A stretch of 64,000 nt of DNA, taken from the NCBI GenBank assembly GCA_015143295.1, contig CM026554.1, positions 32,439,531-32,503,530 of the forward strand, written 5' to 3'. Shown here piece by piece: positions 23,133 through 35,370 of this stretch. A program made the position numbers and the translations under genes. The first letter of the stretch is position 1; each line of letters begins with the position of its first letter. The notes under the pieces were generated by a model. It saw only the letters and a program-made list of their open reading frames with translations, did not search any database and was not told the DNA's origin. The DNA comes from Tetracentron sinense (Eukaryota > Streptophyta > Magnoliopsida > Trochodendrales > Trochodendraceae).

Positions 23133-26100
23133 GTATACAAATTCACTATACACATCTTCAGGCTCTCAATGAAATCAAATCTACTCTTGATGAACTCCCC
23201 AATTGTCCAAAGATCCTCCTCCCCTTCTTGCTGTTTACTTTCTTTTTTCTCATTTTGAGAAAGATCCTTCTCTTCCTCCTCCTTTTGTTGTTTGCTTCTT
23301 TGTTCTTCACTTTGAGAAAGATCCTTCTCTTCATCTTCATCTTCATCTTCATCTTCTTCCTCCTTTTTCATTTTTCTGTTTTGTATGTACTAAAGATACT
23401 GCTGTCTAGGGTTTTCAAGCAACCATATCATTGAATCTAGACTATGTTTCCACCCAGAGAGTGGAGCAAAGCACTTTTCAAGACATTTGACGCGATAATC
23501 AATAAATATATCAAGAAGTTCGTCATTTTCATCGATCTTCATTCGCTTTCTATTTCCAAGTAAAACTACATCTCCCAACCCATAACTGTCATGTTGAAGT
23601 AGTGAATCCCTAACCAACTTCAGGAGCCGGGTTGTGACTTCCACCACTGCAGTATTAGTTGGGGCACATGTAAGTGTTCTACATTTCTTCCTTAGGAGTG
23701 CCCACAGCAATGAAGCAACTGTTTTAGTTTTTCCAGTCCCAGGAGGGCCCCAGATAAGTTTAACTGAATTCTTATGAATGCATCCCCTTGTTGCAATAGT
23801 GCTCAACACTGCTTCAGTTTGCGAATCATTGAGATTGAACGAGCAAAGATCCGCTCGTAAAATTGATCCATCCACACTGCTATATCCTTGAGAAGAGCAG
23901 AGAGTGCAATTATTCCCAACCTGAAAGAAATAAATACAACACATTAGATAGCAATTTTCTTTTTATCAAGTACCATATGTTTGGTTCCAGAAAACATAAG
24001 TGAAAACATGGAAAAGAAAAGAAAATTAGACAAAACACTTCTTATATTAGAAATCCAAAATTTTCTTTTCTTTTCCTCGTTTTCACCTATTTTCTCGACA
24101 ACCAAACATAACATAACATTATGTTAAGCCAGAATGAGAGCTCTTTTATGGAATTTTCCTAAATTTTATCAGAAATTATCGAAAATTCCATGTAAACAGA
24201 TTGGAGTCTCTATTTTCTATGGGAATGAGATACAGTGAATCTTGTTACATTACAGTCATGTTAATATTCCCTAATATTCTACTTAAAAAAAATGAAAATG
24301 TTTGCTTGATTTGCTAATTCTTTTTTTGATATTTGAACTAACCAAACACACTCAACACACACCCACAAGACACACACGCCCTACAATCTCAACTTCAAGC
24401 CTATTTGCTAATTTGGACAAATAGAAGTGGGTATTGATGAGTGGGCCTATGTGGGCTATAAGAGAAGAAGGCCAAAAATAAGTGGCCACCAATGGGTCAA
24501 AAAAAAGAGGGCAGAAGATAAATGGTCGTCTGCTGCAAATTAAGGCTACACATTCAGCTGGGTTGACTGGAGGCCCACGTGACCCAATCCGAGTTAAGGG
24601 CAGGCTGGTTTGAGGTTTCAATGGGCTTGGTTGAATTCAGTTTCAAGCTTGAGCCCAAAGTTGAGTTTGGGCTGGTCATTCCCCTGCCTAAGGCCCAGCC
24701 AAGCCCGAAATCATAGATAAATGAGCAAGATTTAAACTCAATACTCATTTTCAATCGTATCATGTTTAAACAAGTCCATTATTTACATATATAAATAAGA
24801 GTCCTGAGAAGAGGACCCTGCACCGCAGGGTCACATATAAAAATAAGAGACCGCAGGGTCCTCTTCTAAGCTGATTGCAGTGTCCCCGTGTCCCTTTTAA
24901 CACTTTTAACCATGGTTAAGCTTAATTAAATTATAATATATAATTTTTTTATTTTTTTGTTTTTCTAAAAACAATGGTTAGATTGGTTAACCCTAGGGGG
25001 TTAACCATAGTTGATGATGGTGAAAGAGCGTCGTGGACGAATGAGATCAGCAGAAGCTGACCCCTGGGTCTGTTTTCCATTTCCCTATAAATAAACTACA
25101 TCTATGAAAATAAAATCTAAATCTAAAAGCCCTAAAATGCCTGCTAGAACACTAATAAAATGAATGTGTCTGGACTAAGCCCAAATTAAGTTTGGGCCAA
25201 CTCAGGCTTAGCCGCATCCTCAACATTTAAGTTGGGCTGGATTTGGGCTCAACTCTATGGGCTAAAGTTCATACCTGGGCAGATTTCTGGCCCATTAAAA
25301 TAAACTGGGTTGGGATCGAACTAACCTCAACCCAACTCAACCAGCCCATGTGCAGCACTAGTGCCCAATAGAGGTGGTCAATAAAAGAGGGTTAGAGATA
25401 GGAGGGTTAAGTACAGGTAAGGCTACGGTTTAATTGGGATGGGCTTAATTGGCTCGGGCTCAGTTTTCAGGCAGAGGTTGAGTCTTGGTTAGGCTCGATT
25501 TGACCGTAACATAGTGTGAGGGCCCGGTCCAAACAACTAAACTTAGATTAATTTATCTTCTTTAATATATAGGATATTTAATGGTTTAAATTACACACTA
25601 GTATTTAGAACAGCCAGATTTGACATGCCAGATCAGTTAGATTTTATAACACCATCTCTTCATAGGCTTCAGATTATCTCTGGCGGACACCCGAGGTGGG
25701 CGCTCAGACATCCACCCATCATCAGACATGTAGCAATAAAAAAGGGAGAGATATCAAGTGGGGAGAAGTCAAAATCATAGGGAGAAAATGAAATGACTTC
25801 TCCCCTTTTTATCGCCACATGTTGGATGATGTGTGGATGCCCGAGCGGCGTCCGTTAAAGAGAATCCAAAGCCATCTTCATATGCCAAAAAAAAAAGATC
25901 CTTTTCGAAATGAATTTATTTAAGACCTGCCCCTGCCCCTGCCCCTGTCCCCTAGTGAGGATGCTATATATATGTGTTTGTGTGTGGAGGGGGGAGGGGG
26001 AATGTAGATACACTAAATATGGTACGAAAATTGAGCATAATTTAGAACTAATATGGTGACTACAATAGTTCATATATAATATCCATTAAATGAATATCTC

Positions 26101-26874
26101 AATATTTTTTCATGTAATTAAACTACAAAAAAACAAAAAGAAAAAAGTTAATGAGTCATACCGAGGAATCCGAATGCAACACCTCCTTAACGATGCTCAT
26201 GTTGGCCCCAAGTATATCCGGGTTCAAAGCTTTCCAAATGCGATTATTGGTTGTCATGTTAATAAGATAAACAGCAAAAAGAGGCTCTCTCTTCTTATAC
26301 AAGCCTCGTTCAAACGTGATGGGCTTTGATGATACGACTGGGACTATACCTGCAGTACTGTCATTGTTTCCTCCCCCTACAACTAAGCAAATTGTATAGG
26401 ATCGACGGGGACTGTTTAAATCGTAAGCACGTACGGGCTTTACATCTGACAAAGCAATTAGATCTCCTGATTGTGGCTCATGTGCACTACTTCCTTGTGT
26501 CTTTGTCTCAATCACAATGTTGTAATACAAGTCTTTCGGTGGCTTATAATCTTTGGAGAACTCAACCGATGCTATTTTACATGTAGGTGCTTTATATATA
26601 AGCTTCATGCTTGATGACAAATCAGCATGTGTTTCTGCTATAAGGGGCGTGATGTACGATTTGAAATATTGTTCTATAGATGAGAAGGTTTTCGGGATTT
26701 CCTTCACCTGTAAAAGACCATGATTTGAGGTCAGGAAATGCATAAAGTCTATGTTCTTCTTTATATTAATCCTTCACTGTATATATGTTGTGATTATAGT
26801 TAAGAAAAGATAAACAATAGGTTAGGCGATGATCACCATGTTTTATAACAGATGTTCTCTCTCAAAAAAAAAAA

Positions 26875-26921
<47 letters not shown>

Positions 26922-27067
26922 GAGATGAGGTTGGTGGGTTTGTAGTAAAGCATTACCTTATTTTGGAAAAGCCTTACATTCAGGACATCTTGCAGAGTCC
27001 AAGAAAACACATAGTCGATTAAGTTTCTATCTCTGGGTTTTTCCATCTTAGACGAAGCCCTTTCCAT
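23133..27067 (-). pseudogene. Truncated helicase copy C
   Basis: Exon 1 (27067-26957), exon 2 (26707-26162) and the first part of exon 3 (from 23920) are present with good splice sites and Walker [13 protein letters not shown] to TAG change gives a stop right after RQQYL (23390-23392). Homology to the other copies ends at about 23133, after NLYTHL, and unrelated sequence joined to the F-box fragment follows, so DEAS, QYRMHP and all C-terminal motifs are missing. Exon 3 and intron 2 are nearly identical to copy B. Exon 2 differs by an ETKTQGSSAHE variant. A product would stop before motif II and could not be an active helicase. Confidence 0.9.
23977..24109. mobile_element. 133-bp MITE in intron 2 of copy C
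   Basis: Same element and same insertion point as 18215-18347 in copy B; it shows that the two introns descend from one already carrying the MITE. Confidence 0.75.
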
Positions 27068-27515
27068 CACTGTCTAAGTTCTTCTGCATCAATCAAATAA
27101 CAAAACCCATCTTCATTTTAACCCCGAAACAAATGAAAAGAGAGAAGAAGAGTTAAAAGAGAGATTTCTTAGCTCCCAAGGAAGAACATAGAAGAAGAAA
27201 CCTCAAAATTTCCAACACTAGTTAGATTATGATTTGCAAGAGATTCCCATTGTCATCTATTTCTTCGCCAGAAAGGGAAAGTGTTAAAAGGGAAAAGGAG
27301 AAGACTAAAGAAAGAAAAAGGCAATGACAGGTGACAAGGGAAGAACAAAGGAAAGCTTAATGTAGAAGGCCCTGCAAATGATAATTTTGAGTCTTGTATC
27401 GTAAATACAACATACGTAGTTTGTTGTAATAATAGACTGGTTGCATTTCACATACATATCGTTCCATGCAATTTCCCAGCAAATGAGCTTGGCTTATATA
27501 TACATATATTATTTT
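27068..27515 (-). other. 5' flank of copy C
   Basis: Homologous to the upstream regions of A, B and D (AAGTTCTTCTGCATCAATCA, GCTTAGCTCCCAAGGAAG-type and CATACATATCGTTCC motifs). No gene. Confidence 0.5.
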
Positions 27516-27684
27516 TGAGGGATGCTAGCCCTACTCTCATATGTTTTCTACTCTCAACATGGACCAACCATCTGTCCAAATTCTCTGTTAAAGCATTACC
27601 ATCATTGAAAAGTCTGTACTTGGACAAGTGGTTGGTCCTTGTTGAAAGTAGAAAACACCTGAGAGTAGGGCTAGCACTCCTCCT
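27516..27684. mobile_element. Hairpin MITE with about 70-bp arms
   Basis: GATGCTAGCCCTACTCTCA..GTTTTCTACTCTCAACA..GGACCAACCA at the left is mirrored at the right (TGGTTGGTCC, TGAAAGTAGAAAACACC, GAGAGTAGGGCTAGCACTCC). It lies just upstream of the homologous flank of copy C. An open frame across it (27515-27724) is a by-product. Confidence 0.78.
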
Positions 27685-28590
27685 TATTTTTTTGGTGTGG
27701 TCTCCGCCCTTTGCGGTCTCATAGCAAAGTCCCTATATATATATATATATATATATATCTACTTACTAATACTATATACTGATTGATGCCACGTGGCATA
27801 TCTCAAATCCCTCTATTCTCGCTTTAGGTTAATGACATGTGTTTGCTCATCTGACATACTACCCTTAACTGAACTAATATATTGGGGCCACGTCATCACT
27901 AATTAAGCCAATTATTGGGTCTTAGGTCTCATTATTAAATTTCCAAAATTAATTGTATTAAATTATATTTATTTTGACTTCAGCAAATCAAGAGTCACAT
28001 ACCCATCTCTGGTCTCTCCTCATTCCCTCTTGGCACGTTCTGTGACACCTCTTCATTTTGATGGCTTTAGGTGGTGTGAATACCCTTTCTAGAGGGATTT
28101 ACGGGGAGAGAGACAATGGAATTTGAGGGTTGTGTTAACACGATTTAATTGTGTCAATGACTGTCCGTTAATAATGACACCACATCAACGACCCACCTCT
28201 CTTTGATCCATCTTCAGTTTCATCTCCCCTCTTATTTTCGTTTCTATTCGTCCCCCATTTAACTCTCCCAATCATTCCCCTCTTAGTTTCTGCTTTCAGG
28301 GAAATCTCAAATGTTCTGCTCTGGAGAGGACCATGCAACTCTTCGAATCCTCAAATCCCAATCTATATCATGTTTAAACCACTTTAAATATCCATCTTTC
28401 TTTGCGAGGATGAACGATATTCTTTAATTATTTGCATATTGTTGTACAGGCCTGTCTACTAGAATTCTAAACGTCGATTTCTGCAACATTTTTTTTTTTG
28501 GTAATCATTTTCTGCAACATCATCATTGGTTGGGTATCATGCCCTTTGTAGTCTCAGTAGCAAAGTCCATATATATATATATATATATAT
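27685..28590. other. Repeat-rich spacer, no gene
   Basis: Contains two short pieces ending GTCTCATAGCAAAGTCC (27714-27731) and GTCTCAGTAGCAAAGTCC (about 28550-28568), each followed by (TA)n; these match the right end of the MITEs at 32144-32301 and 46151-46311. A possible Helitron 5' start (A|TCTACTTACTAATAC) lies near 27760. Nothing coding. Confidence 0.4.
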
Positions 28591-29090
28591 TAGCAAAGGC
28601 TCCATGCGATGCACAGAATGAAGAAAGGCCTGAATATTAAAAAAGTATATTATAAAGGATTATACATTATTTTGTATCATATTATAATTCAAACATGAAA
28701 AAATATAGAGAGAATAATTATATGCAAATAATATTTAATTAAATGGAGGTCTTATTATTTAATTTAGAAAAAAAATTTTAATTAAAGGTTTTTATTAAAT
28801 GAATGATCAATTAATAAAGGAGATGGAGGGTACAACCTTTAGAGAATTGTAATGGAAAAACTATCATTTAACACATTTAATATTTAATTAAGATGAGGTT
28901 CTCTTATTTAATTTAGAAAAACTAATATTTTTAATTAAGGAGTTCTTATAAAGTGGATGATCAATTAATAAGGGAGATCCAACATTTAGAGAGTTTGTGA
29001 TTGAAAAAATATCATTTAATATTTAATTAAGTGAAGGTTCTATTAATTAATTTAGAAATGAATGATTAGATAAGAGAATGGGCCATGTCA
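28591..29090 (-). mobile_element. Helitron-like 3' end with tandem interior repeats
   Basis: Read on the minus strand, the left edge is a GTGCATCGCATGGA stem-loop followed by CTTTGCTAA and a T from the host, the Helitron 3'-end pattern (hairpin then CTRR). The interior holds about three diverged units of 120-150 bp (TTTAATTAA..GATCAATTAATAAGG..TTTAGAGA). The 5' TC end was not identified. Confidence 0.45.
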
Positions 29091-29296
29091 ACATACACAT
29101 GGAGTTGGATATTGAGAAATGCCACGTGGAACCAACCGGTATTTTGGTGGTAACAAGTAAATGTGTTAATGCCATTGAAATTTATAAATCACATGCTTGG
29201 AAGATATCCCTTTATTTTTAAGTGTAGCAAGATGGGGAAAACTTCCTATGTATACTGACTTTAGTTATGAGTGAGTTTATATATGAGAGGCGTAAG

Positions 29297-29859
29297 CAAG
29301 GGTGGAGCCAGGAATTTTTCATTGGGGGGGGGCCAAAATACATGTATAAAAAAAATTTTGATTTGAGGGCACGGAATTTGGGAGTTCGGGAAAAAAAAAT
29401 TTGGGTAGTTTTTTTATTTTGAGAATTTTTTTTTCCCGGTAATGCTTGTGAGGTCCCACGTGTCCTTATTAATACTCCTTAATTGTGGTTAAGATTCACC
29501 CACCTATCCTTGGTTAAAAAAAATATATATCAATTTTTTTTTTTGAACCCTAGTTTAAAATTCATTAACTCCTAAGGTTAAAATTATTTAAATATTTTTT
29601 TCTAAAAACCAAGTATAATTAGATGAACCCTGAGATTGGGTGAATTTTAACCATAGTTAAGGGGTGTCAATAGGGACATGTGGTGACCTCAAGGGCATAA
29701 GGGACCTCCATTGAGGGGCCCACTATATATATGATTAAAAAAAATTGGAGGGGCCACTATATTATAAAATTAATTGAGGGGCCCACTATTCATACTACAT
29801 CATTAAGGATTTCCAAAAATTCCCCCCCCCCCCCCCCCGGGGGCCTGGCTCCACCCCTG
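29297..29859. mobile_element. hAT-like MITE, sister of the 9186 copy
   Basis: Termini CAAGGGTGGAGCCAGG and CCTGGCTCCACCCCTG; flanks GGCGTAAG (29289-29296) and GGTGTAAG (29860-29867) match 7 of 8 as a target duplication. The interior carries the same foldback arm pair (about 29450-29690) and an 18-base C run near the right end. Confidence 0.85.
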
Positions 29860-30149
29860 GGTGTAAGGTCCATCATCTTAAATGAGCCCTACTCAAATAT
29901 TGATCTGGACGGTCCATTCATCAACTTACATCTTATATGAAAAGCTAATAGTGTGGGATAGTGAGTGATGGGGACGTTGTGAGATTGAGAGTCGTGAGGG
30001 AGGAACCCTTTGGCCTTAGAGAGAGATGATGGGGTGAAGGAGTATGTAGCCTTGAGGTGGTGAGAACGTGAGAGACACTCATTATAAGACCCTACCCCTT
30101 GTATAGATCTAGTTAGAATGTTGTATGCACTTAACCAAAACCTAATGCG

Positions 30150-30284
30150 ATGTTTGGTTGCCGAGAAAATATGTGAAAACATGAAAAGAGAAGAAAATTT
30201 CAGATTTCTAATACAAGTCATAGTTGTAGTTTGTCTAATTTTCTTTTCTTTTCCATGTTTTTACTTATTTTCTGCAATCAAACA
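30150..30284. mobile_element. MITE related to those in intron 2 of B and C
   Basis: ATGTTTGGTTGCCGAGAAAA at the left is mirrored by TTTTCTGCAATCAAACAT at the right. The interior AAAAGAGAAGAAAATT and AATTTTCTTTTC arms match the 18215 element. Confidence 0.65.
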
Positions 30285-31517
30285 TAGGGTAAAGGAAAAA
30301 TCCTATTAAAAAAGAAAAGAAACACAAAAAGGAAGAAGGAAATTATAGAGTCCTTATAAGTTTGTGATGTTGTTATTTGCAGAACATATAAAACAAAAAC
30401 TTAATTAAGAGAGAGAGAGAGAGAGTGAGAGGTAGGGATAGACATTCCAGATCGAGAGACTCAGGCAGTCCATTTAAGGTATAAAACTTCAAATCTCCAA
30501 CCAAACACAATCCTTCAGGAGCAATGGCAGTCATGATCACATAGCCATAATCGACACACTTGATCACATACCAGATCTGAGGACAACCGCTTGATACCGT
30601 CGAATTCCATATCCTTGAATTCAAAACACGGGCCGAGATCTTCTATGATCCCTTTCGTCTTGAATATATTGCATGAGAATACTTACAATGAAAAGCCCCA
30701 CATCTGATGGTTGTGATTAGATATGTTATATGTATAATTCACCTTCGTATAAGTGAACTTAGTTTCAACTGAGACCAAGTTAGTCCCACCAGGTGATTTC
30801 AATCATCATCTGATCTGTAGACAGTAACTAATAGCCAATTTTTTTTTCCCAAAGCATCCAAATGAGTGCAATTAGAGAGAAAAGAGATAATAAGAGAGGG
30901 GAAGGAGAGTCGGTACGGATTCATTGAGAGAGATTCCTATGAATTGCTTGATTGTTTTAAACACACCTTAAATAAGTGTTTCAGAATTCAAAGGAGGAGA
31001 TGAATAAAGGACAGAGGTAGAGGAAGAGTCTGAAAGGAAAAGTGGGGTGAAGGTAAACGGTAAGTGGTAACGTTTCATGTATTGGGAGAGAGATTCCTTT
31101 CCCTTACAAACATAAGGACCTATAATCAAAGACCATGATCATTAATCATTTGTTACAAACATCATGTAAATTTACTGTTTGCATTCTAAAACTGATTTGT
31201 TTTATATTTAAAAATAGAAGAGACGTGCCACAATATCCTAGAGTACTTAATTGAGGAAATGAAAAGTCTTTGAAAATCTCATTCAATATTACTTACTATG
31301 AAACCCAAGAATTACTCTACCATAATTGTCATGTAGTAATAAATAGAGGAAGGGGGAGTTAAAGAAGACACCTCCTCCAATCGCCACATGTACACAACCT
31401 CCTCTAAGGACGCCATGTGTCCACCAATAACAGTTAGAGAGAGAAAAGTGTCATTAATTTAGAAGTATTATATAGGAAGTCAAATGATCAGTTGGTTGAA
31501 TAAACTATGATGAAATT
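30285..31517. other. Spacer, no supported gene
   Basis: An 83-codon minus-strand frame at 30373-30624 has a few polar and aromatic residues but no motif I can name, and it ends in translated (GA)n. GA-rich repeats at 30408-30430. Nothing else recognised. Confidence 0.4.
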
Positions 31518-31709
31518 GACATGTCAGCAGACACATGACATCAAACTAAAGAGAGAATCGAGAGATTTGAGGTATGCTACGTGGCACCAACCAGCATATA
31601 GTATTAATATGATAAAATTGTCATGTCAGCAGACACATGACATCAAACTAAAGAGAGAATCTAGAGATTTGAGGTATGCTACGTTGCGCCAACCAACATA
31701 TAGTATTAA
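31518..31709. repeat. 102-bp tandem duplication
   Basis: CATGTCAGCAGACACATGAC begins at 31520 and again at 31622; both units run on through AAACTAAAGAGAGAATC and GAGGTATGCTACGT to CATATAGTATTAA. Because 102 is a multiple of three, it leaves a repeated open frame that should not be read as a gene. Confidence 0.85.
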
Positions 31710-31737
31710 CTAGTAAGTTACCCATGCGATGCACGGG
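31710..31737 (-). mobile_element. Helitron 3' terminus (minus strand)
   Basis: On the minus strand: stem-loop CCCGTGCATCGCATGGG (31737-31721), then TAACTTACTAG, then T. This is a canonical Helitron 3' end inserted before T. The body should extend to the right (AT-rich, up to about 32.1 kb), but the 5' TC end is not resolved. Confidence 0.6.
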
Positions 31738-32143
31738 AATGTCAACAGGAAAAAAAAAAAACGTGTATGAGAATAGTAATTTTAATTTGATTAACTTGAA
31801 ATGCAATTAAGGTGGGTTGAATATATATTTTTTTAATTTATCATTAAATTTTAAATTTTCTTGAGAAGGTATCAAGTGAATAATAATAATATAAGAAACA
31901 GGGTTTTATATCATTTAATATATAAATAAAATTAAAACATAACTGTATTAGAATGTAACTAATTATTTAATTACATATCCATCTATTACGCCCAGGGTTT
32001 TTGGATCGATATAGAACATGAGCTTTTATAATGTATAGAAGATTGATATACAAATGGCCTAATGGGATGGATGCTACTAATAGTGGTACAATTAATAGCA
32101 TTCATTAAGGTTTAAGATTGAGAATATTTTAATATATACAAAA

Positions 32144-32301
32144 GGATAAAGCTTCTGCCCCCCTTAGGGTCAAGCCCATGCTCTAAGAGCATGGGATTTC
32201 AGGTTGGGCCCCACCATGTGAAATGGCCCTATTGAAATCAAATGCTCTAAGAGCATGGTCTCGGTGGTCTCAGCCCTAATGGGGTCTCAGTAGCAAAGTC
32301 C
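32144..32301. mobile_element. MITE, AGCTTCT/AGTAGC family
   Basis: Left GGATAAAGCTTCTGCCCCCC and right GGGGTCTCAGTAGCAAAGTCC are imperfect inverted ends; the interior holds the palindrome GCTCTAAGAGC twice and CACCATGTGAAATGG. A second full copy is at 46151-46311. Confidence 0.65.
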
Positions 32302-33036
32302 TATACAAAAATTGACTTAAGTTGCCAAGGAAATCACCCCACTATCAGTCCATACTTTTGGAACTCATTGGTTCAGGGCCCTGAACTACTCTATGGATCA
32401 ATGGATCATGGGCAATAGATTGATTTGTGGTAATTAATTGGGCTAGTTTCTCAGTTTAGAGTTCATTTTTCCCCGGAATTTCAGATATTGACCATAGCAG
32501 AATCATTAGTACCTTGGGTAACTTAATTGAGGAAACTTGACCGGGTTGTTCGAAACTTCCTGATTACAGGAAGGTCACCTTCTCCCTTCTATAAGATTGA
32601 AAATCCACTTGGTTTAGAAGTGTTGCCCAATAGTTCATCTGATCGAAAATCCACTTGGTCTGGAAGCGTGCCTGCCCAACAGTTCCTCGGATGAAGAGGG
32701 CAAGGGAGCATTATAAAGATGCCAAGGATTCATGACTCTTTGTTTTTCTCAACGTCTCTTGAATTCTGTCTTTCTTAATTGCAAATAATGAAATGCCTAT
32801 CTTAATAACACCTATAATCACACTTAACCGTTACATATTAATCAATTTAAGGAGAGTCAATCCTTAGCTCAATGATGTGGCATCTCTAACTGAAGAGAAG
32901 AAGGTAGAAAAGCTTTGAGAGGGTGACATGTCAACCAAAAAAAGTCTAGCTTATAATAGTATATATATATATATATATGCACTATAATATTATGACACAT
33001 CCTCTTCAATGACTTGGGTATCATTCATTACACAAA
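32302..33036. other. Spacer, no gene
   Basis: Two short similar pieces (about 32590-32620 and 32640-32670, GAAAATCCACTTGGT) and a (TA)n tract at 32958-32978. The right end (32975-33036) resembles the upstream flank of copies A and B (CTATAATATTATG, CTTCAATGACTTGGGTATC). Confidence 0.4.
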
Positions 33037-33047
33037 TCCAGTATGTA

Positions 33048-33229
33048 TTTTTTTGATATCGTTGATATCCTAAGCCATGAAAGCTCATACTAGTCCCACT
33101 GGCTAACATAGGGAATACCCTCACCCCATGCACTCATTATTGAGGGGAGCCAATGAATCGAACTCGAGACCTCCGGGTTTACGGTTCGTCCAAGTGACCA
33201 CTGGGCTAAAGTAACCTTGGGGTTACAAG
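33048..33229 (-). mobile_element. tRNA-derived SINE (minus strand)
   Basis: On the minus strand: A-box TAGCCCAGTGG, B-box GAGTTCGATTC about 35 bp later, then a tail with a short A run. Flanks TCCAGTATGTA (33037-33047) and TCCTGTATCTT (33230-33240) are a decayed direct repeat, plausibly the target duplication. A different subfamily from the SINE at 12552. Confidence 0.65.
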
Positions 33230-33242
33230 TCCTGTATCTTTA

Positions 33243-33553
33243 TCTTTACTATTATAATGCGAGAGGCATGCGTAGATGATTTTTACGAAATTCTCAAATT
33301 ACCCTTATATAAAAACAAAACATTGATTTAATATTTTACTTTAATTCTCAAACTATCCTTACATTTGATTTAATGTTTTACTTTAATTCCTAAACTACTA
33401 TTTGCTATCTATCTATTTAGAATCACAGCCAATCACGATTAGCCTTTGGGAGAATTCAATCACACCCGTGGGTTAACACGTGCATCTTTTAATTTCTATT
33501 AATTATGGTTAACTCTTTTCCCTCGCTCTCACGTGTATTGCACGTGCCACTAA
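33243..33553 (+). mobile_element. Short Helitron candidate
   Basis: Starts A|TCTTTACTATTATAATGCG, a common plant Helitron 5' end, and ends with stem-loop CACGTGTATTGCACGTG followed by CCACTAA. The next host base is C rather than the expected T, so the 3' end is less certain. Confidence 0.5.
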
Positions 33554-34919
33554 CGAGTTCAATCGGATGTCGTTAACTCTTTCCCCTCGTTCTCACTCGC
33601 ATTGCCCCGCTCGTGGATATTAAAAATATCTCAACAATTCCTATGCATGGGAATATATATGTCAAATCTGAGTTATGCACAAAATCTTAAGGATGTACGG
33701 TACTGGATTCTTTCACCTTCTTTACTTACTTTTATTATAAAAGATAAAGGAAAGTGATTAAAAAACTCTATACTTTCACCTTCTTTACTTACTTTATTGT
33801 AAAAGAAAAAGGAAAGTAATTAAAAAACTCTCGATACTTTCACCTTCTTTATTATAAAAGAAAAAAAAAAGTAATTAAGAAACTCTCGATAGTATATACT
33901 ATCGAGACTTGAACTGTTGGATTTAATATTTAATGGTACCATGTCTACAATTGCTTTGAATTATGACCCCACTTAAGGTTTGGCGTCATTAGATCTTGAA
34001 TCCAACTATTGAGCTCTCGATAGTTCGAAAGTTTTACATCTCATCCCAGGAAAAAACTCATGCATGTGAAGAGAAAAAGAGAGACATGTGGCATTGAAAG
34101 GGGACCGAGATGCACCTCCTCGCGTAACCGACAGAGGAGGTGATTATCTTCCTTTCTCCAATGGGTTAAAGCAACTAATTTAAAAGAATGAGAAGGTGTT
34201 TCTTTTTTGGAGGCGGTCAGCATTAATGGAGACGATCCAAGTTTTTTTTTTTTGTCACATTCTAGTTAGTAGTGGTTAGTATTTGTTCGAGGTCGAGTAA
34301 CAACTACGCTCTAACCGTAATTATTTGTATCCCAATACAAAAGTGCTAAATATATGTATCTACGAGTACGGATAGCATTCCTCATTTTGCAGATTTTTAT
34401 ATAAATTCCCGAAATACATAAATATGAATCGGCATGCCTTGTTTGAGGGATTTTGGTGAAGGAAATTTCTGTACAAATATTTTTATATTTACATATGTTT
34501 TGAAATCTGGAGCTCCGGTCCATATTTGAACACATTCAGATACAAACACCTGCAATTAACTATCTCAAAGTGACAAGGCTAGAGTCCCTGTGGCTCCGGA
34601 TCCCTCCAATCCAGCCCATTCCCAATCGACCATTTATGGGCAATATAAGAATGTGAAAGGGCTTCATTGAGTCTTTTTGCACCTTCTAAATCTCTGACCC
34701 AACCGTATGCCCTACTCACGGGAATTTCAATTCCAAAGTCTTAATTGTCTGAATTTTGACTTTTTTAGGAATTCAAACACCAAAATTTGAATCTGAAAAT
34801 AGCTAAGAATCATAAAATCCCATGTTAAATTCCCATGTAATAACCATGCCCATAGGGATGTTAGAAATAAGGCAATGTGATGCAATTTCCAAACTGAGGC
34901 TATTTGGATAAGCAATGGG
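33554..34919. other. Spacer and shared 3' flank of copy D
   Basis: 33720-33900 has three repeats of CTTTCACCTTCTTTACTTA..AAAAAACTCTCGATA type. 34560-34919 matches the regions downstream of copies A (1718-2480) and B (13080-13760). No gene. Confidence 0.5.
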
Positions 34920-35140
34920 TATTAGAGAATATCTTATTGTAATAAAATGAATGAGATACACTGTATCATTATCACGGTATCTCTTCACAATTATATAGTA
35001 TTAATTAAGTTTGAATTTAGGATCTCATTAGATATGATTATCTTTGAGAGATATTTCTATTTTAGGAGTCTTGGAATATTATTTAAACCCTTTTAGGGTT
35101 CTTGTAAATCATCCAAGATTATTATCAATAAATCAATTTC
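34920..35140. mobile_element. Solo LTR of the TRIM family
   Basis: Starts TATTAGAGAATATC, carries GAATGAGATACACTGTATC, and ends near CAATAAATCAATTTC, matching the LTR at 62476-62718. No primer-binding site or second LTR is nearby. Confidence 0.7.
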
Positions 35141-35335
35141 TCATTAGACTTCAAAATCTTACGGATGTAAACATTAGACAAAATAATTTAGCAGAGATTT
35201 GAGGCAGCATATGTTGCTGTAGTCCGTGACATGTTTCCATCAGGGGATGAATTTACCAATGATTCTATAGTGAAAATAATATGACCCCATCCAAATACTA
35301 TATATATATATATACATTTGCTAATTCCATCCAAA

Positions 35336-35370
<35 letters not shown>

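Noticed and set aside
30373..30624. 83-codon minus-strand open frame
   Set aside because: No nameable motif, ends in translated (GA)n, and no supporting exon structure; could be a decayed gene piece but cannot be shown.
31507..31713. Open frame with two similar halves
   Set aside because: Created by a 102-bp non-coding tandem duplication divisible by three; no recognisable protein.
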